In this document: in pieces, positions 22,572 through 32,444 of the stretch
Numbering within the stretch: position 1 is the first letter of the stretch
Layout: each line of letters starts with the position of its first letter
Origin: Siphonodentalium dalli
Lineage: Eukaryota > Mollusca > Scaphopoda > Gadilida > Siphonodentaliidae
Reading direction: 5' to 3'
Length of the DNA stretch: 64,000 bases
Assembly (NCBI GenBank): GCA_032622095.1
Contig: CP136066.1
Location: forward strand, 205,800,978-205,864,977
Notes under the pieces: model-generated
The model's database searches: none
What the model saw: the letters and a program-made list of their open reading frames with translations, nothing else
Told to the model about the DNA's origin: nothing
Made by a program: the position numbers and the translations under genes

Positions 22572-22758
22572 AAAATCGATTATTGGCCATGAATGCCAAA
22601 TGCACCATGATAGTTATCGATGTCAATAATGCGTTTCGTTGAGATCTTGATTGAGTATGCACCAATCAATGAGCAAATAAATGAGCAAGCAGGATGTTAT
22701 GTCGCTTGGTGGCGGAGGTAGCATCACCAAATTACCCTCGGGGGACCTCATTCTGCCA

Positions 22759-22932
22759 TCTAAAAATAGAATCTTTGGGTCTAAAATTGGTTGTACTAAA
22801 ATATTCCCAAAAACCCAAAACTTCAAAAATTTCAAAAAACTTCAAAAATTTCAAAAAATTTCAAAAACTTCAAAAATTTCAAAAACTTCAAAAATTTCAA
22901 AAAACTTCAAAAATTTCAAAAACTTCAAAAAT
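22759..22932 (+). repeat. Inner copy of the subterminal motif plus TTCAAAAA minisatellite
   Basis: TCTAAAAATAGAATC, CTTTGGGTCTAAAATTGG and TTGTACTAAAATATTCCC repeat the left-terminal block in the same orientation. They are followed by an analogous TTCAAAAA(T/C) array. Thus the sequence near the centre copies the terminal arrangement as a direct repeat of the left end, not as an inverted terminal repeat. Confidence 0.8.
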
Positions 22933-22933
22933 A

Positions 22934-23084
22934 AGACCCCGGCGGCGGCGGCGGCGGCGGCGGCGCCGGTATTTTACTGCGGTGGCGGTGCCTCCGCCGC
23001 CGCCGCCGGGGTCCGCCGCCGGCGGACCCCGCAGTAAAATACCGGCGGCGCCGCCGCCGCCTCCGCCGCCGGGGTCTTATTTTT
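22934..23084. repeat. GC-rich centre of the palindrome with GGC/GCC runs
   Basis: CGG/CCG repeats flank ATTTTACTGC (22971-22980) and its complement GCAGTAAAAT (23031-23040). The bases 22981-23030 do not mirror about the main axis. They contain their own small hairpin, GGGGTCCGCC/GGCGGACCCC (23008-23017 and 23021-23030). This asymmetric spacer is the true turning point of the palindrome. The GC content contrasts sharply with the AT-rich arms. Confidence 0.85.
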
Positions 23085-23252
23085 GAAGTTTTTGAAATTT
23101 TTGAAGTTTTTTGAAATTTTTGAAGTTTTTGAAATTTTTGAAGTTTTTGAAATTTTTTGAAATTTTTGAAGTTTTTTGAAATTTTTGAAGTTTTGGGTTT
23201 TTGGGAATATTTTAGTACAACCAATTTTAGACCCAAAGATTCTATTTTTAGA
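23079..23252 (-). repeat. Mirror of the inner subterminal motif and minisatellite
   Basis: Reverse complement of 22759-22932: a TTTTGAAG/TTTTGAAA array, then GGGAATATTTTAGTACAACC and GACCCAAAGATTC. Confidence 0.8.
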
Positions 23253-23439
23253 TGGCAGAATGAGGTCCCCCGAGGGTAATTTGGTGATGCTACCTCCGCC
23301 ACCAAGCGACATAACATCCTGCTTGCTCATTTATTTGCTCATTGATTGGTGCATACTCAATCAAGATCTCAACGAAACGCATTATTGACATCGATAACTA
23401 TCATGGTGCATTTGGCATTCATGGCCAATAATCGATTTT

Positions 23440-23448
23440 TATAAGAGG
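23440..23448 (+). promoter_or_regulatory. TATAAGAGG box with upstream CCAAT (right arm)
   Basis: TATAAGAGG follows ATCGATTTT, with GGCCAATAAT at 23423-23432. The box sits about 65 bases before the ATG at 23508, leaving room for a short leader. The same TATAAGAG core precedes the zinc-finger ORF. Confidence 0.5.
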
Positions 23449-23507
23449 CGATAAACTTTCTAAAATAAAATGCAGAAAAAAGAGTGACTTGTACATTTTG
23501 AAGAAAC

Positions 23508-23834
23508 ATGTCGATCCCGTATATTCCAGCAGATATTGAAATGTGGAGAAAACATTTCAGAGATATGGTTGATGGGAAGTTAATGCCAGATAATCAGGGT
23601 CGATACTTTATTGACAAAACTAAAACTAGTGATAGTGAAGAAGACGTTCTAAAACCACTTATTAACGTGGTGACACCCATCGCTCAAGCGATTGAAATGG
23701 CTAAGGCTGAAGTTGCAGCAAATAAGTTGACAAACACACGTAAAGCGTCCAAACAAACCAACAAGAGAGTGTCTGATGGAGGTTTGTCTAATAATAATAA
23801 GAAGAAAATGAAAAGAGCAGTGTCATACGATTAG
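23508..23834 (+). CDS. Unrecognised 108-aa protein with basic, NLS-like tail (right arm)
   Basis: Family not recognised with confidence. It starts at an ATG in a good context (AACATGT) after a TATA box. The N-terminus MSIPYIPADIEMWRKHF is followed by a GK-rich turn, then DSEED and a central helix-like stretch rich in Ala, Glu and Lys. The last 30 residues are Asn/Lys/Arg-rich and include KKKMKR, which resembles a nuclear localisation or DNA-binding tail. It is the innermost gene of the arm, is transcribed outward and ends seven bases before the 64-aa ORF. In an adenovirus- or Polinton-like element a small basic protein could be a DNA-condensing or minor virion component. That is inference from context only. 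An identical second copy lies in the left arm. Confidence 0.6.
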   Translation: MSIPYIPADIEMWRKHFRDMVDGKLMPDNQGRYFIDKTKTSDSEEDVLKPLINVVTPIAQAIEMAKAEVAANKLTNTRKASKQTNKRVSDGGLSNNNKKKMKRAVSYD

Positions 23835-23841
23835 CCAAATC

Positions 23842-24036
23842 ATGAATGAATACATAGAGTACCATACTGATAAATTGGCATTAATTGAATCACCGGCGGT
23901 CAAATATCTATACCCTAGCCCCGGGACGAACGTACTCTTAGAGCGACGGTTGTATACCGCACCTTATTCTCTCTTTTTATCGCTACTTATAAGAGTGATG
24001 GTTCTTCCAATAATTCGCGATAATGCACGGGTGTGA
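23842..24036 (+). CDS. 64-aa small ORF (right arm)
   Basis: Begins MNEYIEYHTDKLALIESP, seven bases after the preceding stop, and overlaps the next ORF by 14 bases. The middle has a TNVLLERR segment and a short hydrophobic C-terminal stretch (LFLSLLIRVMVLPII). The TATA box for the next gene lies inside it. Such tight packing is virus-like, but there is no independent evidence that it is translated. It could be the leftover of a larger structural gene. I do not recognise it. Confidence 0.4.
   Translation: MNEYIEYHTDKLALIESPAVKYLYPSPGTNVLLERRLYTAPYSLFLSLLIRVMVLPIIRDNARV
23987..23995 (+). promoter_or_regulatory. TATAAGAG box before the zinc-finger ORF (right arm)
   Basis: TTATAAGAG about 28 bases before the ATG at 24023, the spacing expected for a TATA box with a very short leader. 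It shares TATAAGAG with 23440-23448. Confidence 0.45.
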
Positions 24037-24592
24037 TTTATGTGGCATTATTTTATCGACGAACTACAATCTACAAAGACATAAACAGATTAAACACGGA
24101 GTTATGTCCGAGACAAAACCAACTCTCTTCGGAGAAGATACCGATGAATCTGACGAAGCGGTTCTAGATTCAGATGAAGATGAACGTGGAACGCTATCAG
24201 ATTCAGAAGATGGTAATGGCGTCGGTAGTAGAACGGTATTCGGTCTTAAGAAAGCTGCGCGATGTGTCAACGAGATGGACACATTCAAAAGTATGATGAA
24301 ACGCGTCACCAATGATGTGAAAGAAGAAGAGAGCATTTCGGGAGATGAGAGCATGTCGGGAAAAGAGGATACCATCGACACAGAGTTTGCTCTGTTTCTC
24401 AAAAGTTATAGACGATTAATAGAATACCAGTATCGATTGAAAACATCACGCATACATACCATGATCATGAAGAAAATGGTCAAACTGACCAAACACGGAT
24501 ATAATAATGAATGGGCTGCAGATGAAGCGATGAGAAAATTCAAGAAACTCTTAGAAGTAAATCTAACGGTCGAAGATTCAGACAATGATTAA
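24023..24592 (+). CDS. 189-aa protein with one N-terminal C2H2 zinc finger and acidic regions (right arm)
   Basis: MHGCDLCG starts a single C2H2 finger (Cys4, Cys7, His20, His25; spacing C-x2-C-x12-H-x4-H) ending QRHKQIKH, so a nucleic-acid- or protein-binding role is likely. Residues about 36-65 are highly acidic (DTDESDEAVLDSDEDE). A second acidic stretch lies near residue 105 (KEEESISGDES). The C-terminal 60 residues are Lys/Arg-rich and helix-like (MIMKKMVKLTKH), ending DSDND. It is intronless, and AATAAA follows the stop within about six bases. The combination suggests a small viral regulatory or DNA-associated protein. No family is assigned. It overlaps the 64-aa ORF and has its own TATA-like box. 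The left arm has an identical copy. Confidence 0.65.
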   Translation: MHGCDLCGIILSTNYNLQRHKQIKHGVMSETKPTLFGEDTDESDEAVLDSDEDERGTLSDSEDGNGVGSRTVFGLKKAARCVNEMDTFKSMMKRVTNDVKEEESISGDESMSGKEDTIDTEFALFLKSYRRLIEYQYRLKTSRIHTMIMKKMVKLTKHGYNNEWAADEAMRKFKKLLEVNLTVEDSDND

Positions 24593-24597
24593 ATTTC

Positions 24598-24603
24598 AAT
24601 AAA
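24598..24603 (+). terminator. AATAAA polyadenylation signal for the right-arm ORFs
   Basis: AATAAA six bases after the 189-aa stop codon, followed by ordinary AT-rich DNA. Gene ends this tight are typical of compact viral elements. Confidence 0.6.
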
Positions 24604-24679
24604 CTTCATCAACATGTTATTCTCGTCTTCGTTATATATCTATAAGTGTGGAGGGGGTTTCACCAATATTACATCACGT

Positions 24680-25720
24680 CCCTTACCGCGTGTCACTTTA
24701 ACATTCCACACCGTGCGTGTATTATCCCCCTTTAATTATGTCATAGCATTGGTACATAGAAGACTGTATAACACTATGCCTATGTCTGTATCTGTTGTCA
24801 CACCGTGAGTGGATTGTCCGCCTTTAATGATGTCATAGCGTGTGTATATGCAAGACAGTATAACCCTATGATAATGCATGTAGCTGTTGTTGGTAAGATG
24901 TGAAATATAAATTTCAAGGTTCAATTCATTCGTGTAGTAATTTCGTATATGTTCAACGCTCTTCATTCGTGCGCTTGTATTGTTAACATTCATTCATAAT
25001 GAGTGTCCCTTTAGAGTGTCTTGTGTTCCTTTAAGATTCAAACACCAATATTACATCACGTCCCTTGTTTCGTGTCACTTTAACTCCTTGAGTGTATTGC
25101 CCCTTCGAATGATGTCATAGCATGGGTACATGTAAGATAGTATAACACTATGACTATGTCTGTATCTGTTGTTGGTAAGATGTGAAAATATAAATTTCAG
25201 TTCATTCGTGTAGTAATTTCGTATATGTTCAACGCTCTTCATTCGTAAGAGTAATTACCAACTGGAAGTTGTACTATTTTTGATAAACATCGGATTTGCT
25301 CATCAGACGATAAGCTGACAATATTTACGTATGGTCTAATTAGATTCATGCATAAATGTAAGGTAATTTTTGTTATGGTCAAGTTTTTTGTTAAGACCAT
25401 GTTCTAACATAGATCGATAAATAAGTTAAAGGTCATTATATTCCACAGTCAAATCTATTGGTGATCGAATTTGATAACTATTTTATTGGAACAACTAAGA
25501 GTATTATTTACGTGAGATCAATGAGTCCAATTATTATAAATAATAAATTGCAGGCATCGGTGGATACCCGATTGCCACATTTAGTGATCACGTGATAAAC
25601 TGATAAAATGTCCAAGTGACGTACTATAATGAGCAAAAAAAAAATGAGTTGACCTTCGGCTTCGTCCCGATTGGGTACTGAGCTGACACCGGGGATAAAT
25701 TGACCAATGACTGCCATCGT
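24680..25720. repeat. Right-arm mirror of intra-arm duplication A (inner copy)
   Basis: Reverse complement of about 20290-21330. It carries the duplicated ATTCGTGTAGTAATTTCGTA and TGAGTGTCCCTTTAGA segments. No gene. Confidence 0.7.
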
Positions 25721-25895
25721 ATCCTTTGACAGATATGCGTGCGCAGACTCGTTTGATGTTCGCTATCGCATTACTATGTTTTAATAGCCGAGCCTTCACT
25801 TATCGTCTGACTCTCTTACTGACAAGACCTGTCTACACAGTACTTCTCCGGCAGACTATTCATCCACTGGTAGGCCTACATACAGGTATGCCCAT

Positions 25896-26694
25896 TTTTT
25901 TGCTCATTTGCTCATTTTTATTGCTCATTTGCTCATTTTATTGCTCATTTTTTTGCTCATTTGCTCATTTATTTGCTCATTTGCTCATTTTCTTGCTCAT
26001 TTGCTCATTTATTTGCTCATTTGCTCATTTTTTTGCTCATTTGCTCATTTATTTGCTCATTTGCTCATTTTTATTGCTCATTTGCTCATTTTTTTGCTCA
26101 TTTGCTCATTTTTATTGCTCATTTGCTCATTTATTTGCTCATTTGCTCATTTTTTTGCTCATTTATTTGCTCATTTGCTCATTTTTATTGCTCATTTGCT
26201 CATTTTTATTGCTCATTTGCTCATTTTTATTGCTCATTTGCTCATTTATTTGCTCATTTGCTCATTTTTATTGCTCATTTGCTCATTTTCTTGCTCATTT
26301 GCTCATTTATTTGCTCATTTGCTCATTTTTATTGCTCATTTGCTCATTTTCTTGCTCATTTGCTCATTTTTTTGCTCATTTGCTCATTTTTATTGCTCAT
26401 TTGCTCATTTTCTTGCTCATTTGCTCATTTTCTTGCTCATTTGCTCATTTTTATTGCTCATTTGCTCATTTTTTTGCTCATTTGCTCATTTTTATGCTCA
26501 TTTGCTCATTTTCTTGCTCATTTGCTCATTTTCTTGCTCATTTGCTCATTTTTATTGCTCATTTGCTCATTTTCTTGCTCATTTGCTCATTTTCTTGCTC
26601 ATTTGCTCATTTTTATGCTCATTTGCTCATTTTTATTGCTCATTTGCTCATTTTCTTGCTCATTTGCTCAGTTTTTTGCTCATTTGCTCATTGA
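25896..26694 (+). repeat. TTGCTCATTTGCTCAT minisatellite (right arm)
   Basis: Mirror of the left GAGCAAAT array and 58 bp longer. It is stop-free in all three plus frames, giving spurious ORFs of 263-322 codons. One spurious ORF starts at an ATG at 25726 upstream of the array, and I do not support it as a gene. Confidence 0.9.
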
Positions 26695-26738
26695 TCGGTA
26701 CATACTCAAGAGTCATATACCTAACATCCAATGTACGT

Positions 26739-27235
26739 TAATGGTGTCATAGCGTGGGTACATAGAAGACTGTATAACACCATGCCTATGTCCGTATCTG
26801 TTGTCACACCGTGAGTGGATTGTCCGCCTTTAATGATGTCATAGCGTGTGTACATGCAAGACAGTATAATACTATGATTATGTCTGTAGCTGTTGTTGGT
26901 AAGATTTGAAAATATAAATTTCAAGGTTCAATTCATTCGTGTAGTAATTTCGTATATGTTCAACGCTCTTCATTCGTGCGCTTGTATTGTTAACATTCAT
27001 TCATAATGAGTGTCCCTTTAGATCGATAAATAAGTTAAAGGTCCTTACATTCCACAGTCAAATCTATTGGTGATCGAATTTGATAACTATTTTATTGGAA
27101 CAACTAAGAGTATTATTCACGTGAGATCAATGAGTCCAATTATTATAAATAATATATTGCAGGCATCGGTGGATACCCGATTGCCACATTTAGTGATCAC
27201 GTGATAAACTGATAAAATGTCCAAGTGACGTACTA
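26739..27235. repeat. Right-arm mirror of intra-arm duplication A (outer copy)
   Basis: Reverse complement of about 18834-19330, including the GTGATCACGTGATAAACTGA variant that differs from the left arm by one base. Confidence 0.75.
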
Positions 27236-27323
27236 TATGTATGCATTCTGATCCGCTGTCGTTATTCATTCCATAACGTAATGCCTCAGGCCAGTCGAAA
27301 ATTGGTTGCTCGTCATCTTCATT

Positions 27324-27846
27324 ATATTGAAATTTTGGAAGTTTTGGAAATTTTGGAAGTTTTTGAAATTTTGGAAATTTTGGAAGTTTTGGAAATTTTT
27401 GGAGTTTTGGAAATTTTGGAAGTTTTGGAAATTTTGGAAATTTTGGAAATTTTTGGAGTTTTGGAAATTTTGTAAGTTTTGGAAATTTTGGAAATTTTGG
27501 AAATTTTGGAAGTTTTGGAAATTTTGGAAGTTTTGGAAATTCTGGAAATTTTGGAAGTTTTTGAAATTTTTGAAATATTTGAAAGTTTTTGAAATTTTTG
27601 AAATATTTGAAAGTTTTTGAAATTTTGGAAGTTTTTGAAATTTTGGAAGTTTTGGGTTTTGAAAAAATATTTTGGGTTTTGATATTTTGGGAATATTTTA
27701 GTACAACCAATTTTACCCTCAAACAATTTTACCCTCAAACAATTTTTAGACCCAAAGATTCTATTTTTAGATGTGAAGGTAACGAGACACCCACAACCAA
27801 TTTTAGACCCAAAGATTCTATTTTTAGATGTGGCGCGAACGAGACG
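27324..27846 (-). repeat. Right-arm mirror of the terminal minisatellite and subterminal motif
   Basis: TTTTGGAA(G/A) array (27324-27709), then GACCCAAAGATTCTATTTTT twice at 58-bp spacing, leading into the right terminus. Confidence 0.8.
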
Positions 27847-27857
27847 GCTATTCTTCT

Positions 27858-27863
27858 AGTGGT
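27858..27863. repeat. 6-bp target site duplication, right copy (AGTGGT)
   Basis: Exact match to 18206-18211, directly after the terminal CTTCT of the palindrome. The following GAAATGGG is host flank. Confidence 0.8.
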
Positions 27864-28929
27864 GAAATGGGTTAATAAAAATATAATTGTTCCTACTAGT
27901 GCTGAAACAATATATATATAGAACAAAATTCACGCCCACACAACTATCACTTCGACCGTTCCTTTGTGATCTTCAATTTAGGTATGAATGCGAGAGATAC
28001 AACGCAAAATGTAACATGAACTATGAATTCGATAACCAATGGCTGACACTTCGAAATGCCTTAAAAATTAAATAATAATGTAATTAAATAACAGATTTTT
28101 CAGGCACAAAGTACACCCCGAGCTTAACAGTGACTGGACAACACACAAAATAAATCAATTACCCGGTACCCGAGCGGCAGACACTTATACAATATCTGTA
28201 CAATTTCAATACACCGATCATTTTACTTTCCAATCATATTCCCCGAGAACGTCAATAGATATACCGGTTTGCTTAACAATACCACAATTTTTAATTTTTT
28301 TCTTCCAGCAACAGTCTGAAACATCAAGAGAGCGTTGTGTATTTTCCCTGAGTGCTGTCGAACCAATAATTACAACAACTACAATATTTACAATACAGTT
28401 GCAATAATTATGTTAGATTGTCTATTTATATTGTTTTTGGTAAATTCAGAATGTAAAAATATTTAAAACTGCACATAGTGTTTGGAACTTTGATTATACA
28501 AACATTAAATACTACATGTAACAAAATATTCTGAAGAAAAAAAAAAATAAGAAAAAAAAAAAAATAATAATTGTTGTTATCAACATGGTTGTAGCAAAAT
28601 AAAGCCCATTTTCTGGAGAAAAAAAAATTATACCAGCGTAGCCTAAAATTTACTTTTATCCTGAACACTCTTTGATATAATTATCCAAACACACTGTGTG
28701 CCTTTAAATATTTTAGAATCATATGTAAGAAAGTAGGCCAGGGCATGGTAGAGTCTCACTCATCCAAGCCTTGGATTGAGAGAATGAATGTGTATGAATT
28801 CTTGTCTTTCTTCCTTTGTCGTTCTTTCTGCTTAATAAAAAAAAGAAAAAAGAAAAAAAAAGATCAATATCAAGATAAATATGAAGTCTGGAGATGATCG
28901 GATGAGGGAAGTGGACTGTAGGGTGTGCC
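27864..28929. other. AT-rich non-coding DNA
   Basis: No gene seen. There are A-rich runs at 28537-28563, 28619-28627 and 28838-28861. Short frames on both strands are low-complexity. Confidence 0.5.
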
Positions 28930-30250
28930 AAAGGATTTAGTCATGCAACGAGTAAAATCCAAGATGGCTGCCAGTGGACACGTTTAAAGGCCAAATTACC
29001 CTAAAATGACTCGCTCCTATTTACATCCAATGTCAACAGCCATGACAAATTTCATGATGATCCGACTAAAGGTACGACCTGTAGCCCGTGCCAAAGGATT
29101 TAGTCATTCAAAGAGTAAAATCCAAGACGGCTGCTGGCGGCCATGATTTTGGCCGAATGACATAAAAATGATTCGCTCTCATCTACATATATTTACACAC
29201 TAAGTGTTGTCATCACTAAATCCAGCATTCTGATTGGTCGGCGCCCACGTGGCTAGTTGCAGTTATTTCTCGGTGAATGCGTAACGCATCATAACACCAA
29301 GCTAATAACACCATCGATACGTCATTAGGTTTGGAAAGACGAACGCGTAATGCTTTGGGCGCATTTTGACTCGCGCAGGATTGACTTAATACATCATCGG
29401 GTTTCAACATGAAGAGAAATTGTTCCTATTAACTTTTGCCAAGGGTGCATTGGGTATTTTGGGCTGATCTTGTCACGATACACTTTTCGATTTAAATATA
29501 TTTACAAAAGCGGCTTTTTCGCTAAATGTATATAAATATAAGGATTAACTGTCATGTGGACTATTTTTATGGAGATGTAACGGTGAGGTAAGTGGACATA
29601 ACTTGTATGTAAAACCCTTCGGGTTTTACACAAGTTATGTCCACTTACCTCACCGTTACATCTCCATAAAAACAGTCCACATGACAGTTAATCCTTATAT
29701 CAATGTCAACATCCATGACAAATTTCACAATGATCTGACATAAGGTACGACCTGTAGCCCATGCCAAAGGATTTAGTCATGAAAAGAGTAAAATCCAAGA
29801 TGGCTGCCAGTGGCCGAAAGACCCCAGAATTACGCGTTCCCATCTACGTGTCAATATTAACATCCATGACAAATTGCATGATGATCTGACGAAAGGTACG
29901 ACCTGTAGCCTGTGTGAAAGGATTTAGTCATGCAAAGAGTAAAATCCAAGATGGCTGCCAGCGGCCATGTTTTCTGGCCGAACAACCCCAAAATTACTCA
30001 TTCCCATCTACATGTCAATATTAATATCCACGATCAATTTCATGATGATCAGACGAACAGTACGACCTGCAGCCCGTGCTAATGGATTGAATTTTGAAAT
30101 CCAAGATGGCTGCTGGCGGCCAGGTTTTTTTTCCGAATGACCCCAAAATGAATCGTTCCGGTCTAAATGTTGATGTCAACAGCTATGACAAATTTCATAA
30201 TGATCTGACCAAAGGTACGACATGTAGCCTGTATTGTTGACGAATCATGC
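28930..30250 (+). repeat. Dispersed tandem repeat, unit about 155 bp, about 5 copies
   Basis: Each unit contains AAAATCCAAGATGGCTGCC, a GGCCATGTTTT-like segment, CATGACAAATTTCATGATGA and GGTACGACCTGTAGCC. AAAATCCAAGA occurrences lie near 28955, 29114, 29790, 29942 and 30099. The array is interrupted by about 29185-29700. A fragment also lies at 2763. Confidence 0.8.
29185..29700. mobile_element. Insertion in the tandem repeat, with a long perfect hairpin at 29535-29700
   Basis: It breaks one repeat unit. Its right part is a near-perfect inverted repeat: arms 29535-29612 and 29620-29700, with AAAACCC-TTC-GGGTTTT at the centre. The left part (29185-29534) is unique in the window and holds a CGCGTAATGC stretch. 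No transposase. Confidence 0.7.
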
Positions 30251-31660
30251 ACACACGGACGACGGACGACAAAGCCATGGCAATAGCTCAAACTTTACAA
30301 AGTAAAGTTGAGCTGAAAATAATTAGTTGTTTGTAACCTTCAGCGTTATGCTAAAATTACAAATTACAGCTCATAAACTTTATCGAGAAAATAGGCAATT
30401 GAATTTGATGGAGTCTAAATGTCAACAGTGCATTTCAACATCATAGTTCGCCGAAACAGTTATGGTATATAAGGCTCAAACAGTTGGAATACACTTAATT
30501 TACATATAATCCCTGAGTAAATAGTTCAGCAGCCACCCAACCTCCTGTCATGAATGCTAACTACACTGAAACCTCGCTCACATAGGACCCTGCTGCTACG
30601 ATTTATATATCATATGTCAGTGTTACTTAAGCAAGGTTAACATTAGTATTAGATATATATAGTATTCTTTACTTTCCTTGAACGCGCCTCCATATTAACC
30701 ATGTATACATACTTAAACATGTGTATGTACAGACGCCAATATTTTGATATTACAAACTCTAGTATTGCGCTATTAGCACCTCAAGATTATGCCACTGAGT
30801 AACTATTTATGGTACCGACAAGGGGGGGGGGGGGGTGACACGAAGACAAAAAAAACCCTGGTGATCACACTATCTCACAATAATTACACATGACTTTTGA
30901 ATTATCATTTATGCTGATTTCATTTCAATCAATGCACGTATTTTGATTGATATTATTTTCCCACTTACAAGTTACAATATCACAACTGTATGAGCATAGA
31001 CACATATTGTGAACAATCATGCATTGATCACGAGTCATCAAACTGAACAAAGGGACATGTATAATGTGTTACAAAATAACGCCAATACTGACAAAAGGCC
31101 AATTACGATACAATGTCCAACCACTGCTGACAACACACTTGCAAAATCGAAGATCTGCTAGGAAAGATAACATAACCTTGCAGACTATAGCGTGAAAATA
31201 TTTTGAGAGGAATTGAAAACGTAAACATAATAAGGATTTGTCAAAATAACATAAAAGTCTGTAAAACAACTACCGTCAAGATGAAAAAATAGATTTTATT
31301 ATATGCTAATAGTAGTATTTTTGCATCAGATAAAACCGTTATCCGTCTAGTGAGATATCGATATCTCACTCGTATCCATCCGCGCTAAAATTAAAAGTGA
31401 TTCGGTTTCTTTGTGGAAGACTGTGCTAAAAGTCCCTGTTCAGGCTGGTTCAGGTTGAAAAAATTGTAATATGTGATCAATTAAATGTTTCTGTTAAACA
31501 TACCTCTTTATCCCTCAACCAATCTGTCTGAAATATGGAACTATTTTATATGCACAAGCTCACTACCGTGGCTGTGCTTGGGTATACAAATTTGTACGTT
31601 TTACTCATCTTTCCAGTTGATCCATGGGTCCATGGGTCAGCTGAGCGGAGCATATAATAA
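30251..31660. other. Non-coding; G-homopolymer near 30824
   Basis: No gene seen in 1.4 kb. A run of about 13 G lies near 30823-30835. 31069-31269 is a random minus-strand frame. Confidence 0.5.
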
Positions 31661-31785
31661 ACAGAACATCTATACTTTTTGTTTGCATATGGTAATTATC
31701 TCACTCGTGGAAATTCATTTTGTTTTTGTCATCACTCATGAGATAATTACCATATCCAACCAAAAAGTGTAGATATTCTCTATGA
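31661..31785. mobile_element. Palindromic MITE-like hairpin, copy 2
   Basis: Shares ATAATAAACAGAA, CTTTTT, ACTCGTGGAAATTCA and GTCATCACTCATGAGATA with the copy at 549-704, and is likewise palindromic. The shorter loop shows an internal deletion relative to copy 1. Confidence 0.7.
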
Positions 31786-32248
31786 CTCTGTTCTTATATT
31801 CATTATTAATAACTCTCAATTAATGAGATTTCTGTTACAGTGGAATTACCGATATAAGTTATATTAGTCCAATATGATACAAAAGTATAATCAAAATTTG
31901 ATGGTAAACATTGGAAAAGGTCAACTGATTGAAATATTTTCTGAAAATGATCTTCAGACTAGAATATTTGAAGTTACTACACTATTATTGTGGTGTTTGT
32001 TGACACAATGGTTTTGTCTTCCGCGTTGATTTTTAAAGAGCGTTTCGCATTAAGTCTTCCTTGATATTATGACACTCTATTATAATTTCACATGTATTTT
32101 TTTTTACATGTCTTTGCGACTGGATCGTAACAAAATTGAGAGATAACTCTATGTCAAATTTGGGACCAGAAGTTTACTAAATACACATTTAATATAATTC
32201 CCGTAGGAAATGTTCAGATAATAAGTTCAGCAAGCGGGGTTTGAATAG
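31786..32248. other. No gene seen
   Basis: AT-rich unique DNA without an open frame of interest. Confidence 0.5.
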
Positions 32249-32444
32249 TACAGTAATGCCCAAAGTAATTGATCACTTAACCACAGCAGAATTATGGGTA
32301 ATTTTTCAGGATTTAGTCGGAAATATGGCTTGTTGCCATTCATCGGAAAGCTCTCGGCAACAAGCCATATTTCCGACTAAATCCTGAAAAATTACCCATA
32401 ATTCTGCTGTGGTTAAGTGGTCAATTACTTTGGGCATTACTGTA
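32249..32444. mobile_element. Tc1/mariner-type MITE with TA target duplication
   Basis: A nearly perfect palindrome from CAGTAATGCCCAAAGTAATT to its complement ending GGGCATTACTG. It is bounded by TA on both sides (32249-32250 and 32443-32444). Ends starting CAGT and a TA duplication are typical of Tc1/mariner derivatives. It is 192 bp and non-coding. Confidence 0.75.

Larger units (their letters stand above)
18212..22980. repeat. Left arm of the palindrome (4.77 kb)
   Basis: Reverse complement of 23031-27857. Coordinates mirror with sum 46011 from the centre out to about 20.1 kb, and with sum 46069 beyond the GAGCAAAT array. Thus the arms differ by 58 bp, located inside that array. I saw only a few substitutions elsewhere: near 18868 (A versus G), 21191 (A versus G) and 21361 (one base in the CCCCAC segment). 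Confidence 0.9.
18212..27857. mobile_element. 9.65-kb palindromic, Polinton-like integrated element
   Basis: The ends are exact inverted complements: AGAAGAATAGCCGTCTCG at the left, CGAGACGGCTATTCTTCT at the right. The inversion continues through the entire element to a short central spacer. An exact 6-bp duplication flanks it. Known family facts: Polintons/Mavericks make 6-bp duplications and begin with AG. Here the element contains only three small ORFs per arm plus minisatellites. It has no protein-primed DNA polymerase, integrase, protease, ATPase or capsid-length ORF, so it must be non-autonomous. My inference is a defective symmetric genome in which one end replaced the other by snap-back replication, before integration by an integrase supplied in trans. 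The alternative is a foldback-type transposon of a new family. Confidence 0.7.
23031..27857. repeat. Right arm of the palindrome (4.83 kb)
   Basis: Inverted copy of the left arm. It carries the same ORFs on the plus strand, reading from the centre outwards. It is 58 bp longer, because of a different number of units in the TTGCTCATTTGC minisatellite. Confidence 0.9.

Noticed and set aside
18206..27863. Palindrome as a sequencing fold-back or assembly chimera
   Set aside because: Different flanks, an exact 6-bp duplication at both junctions, a 58-bp arm length difference and scattered substitutions argue for a real integrated element. Raw-read confirmation is still needed.
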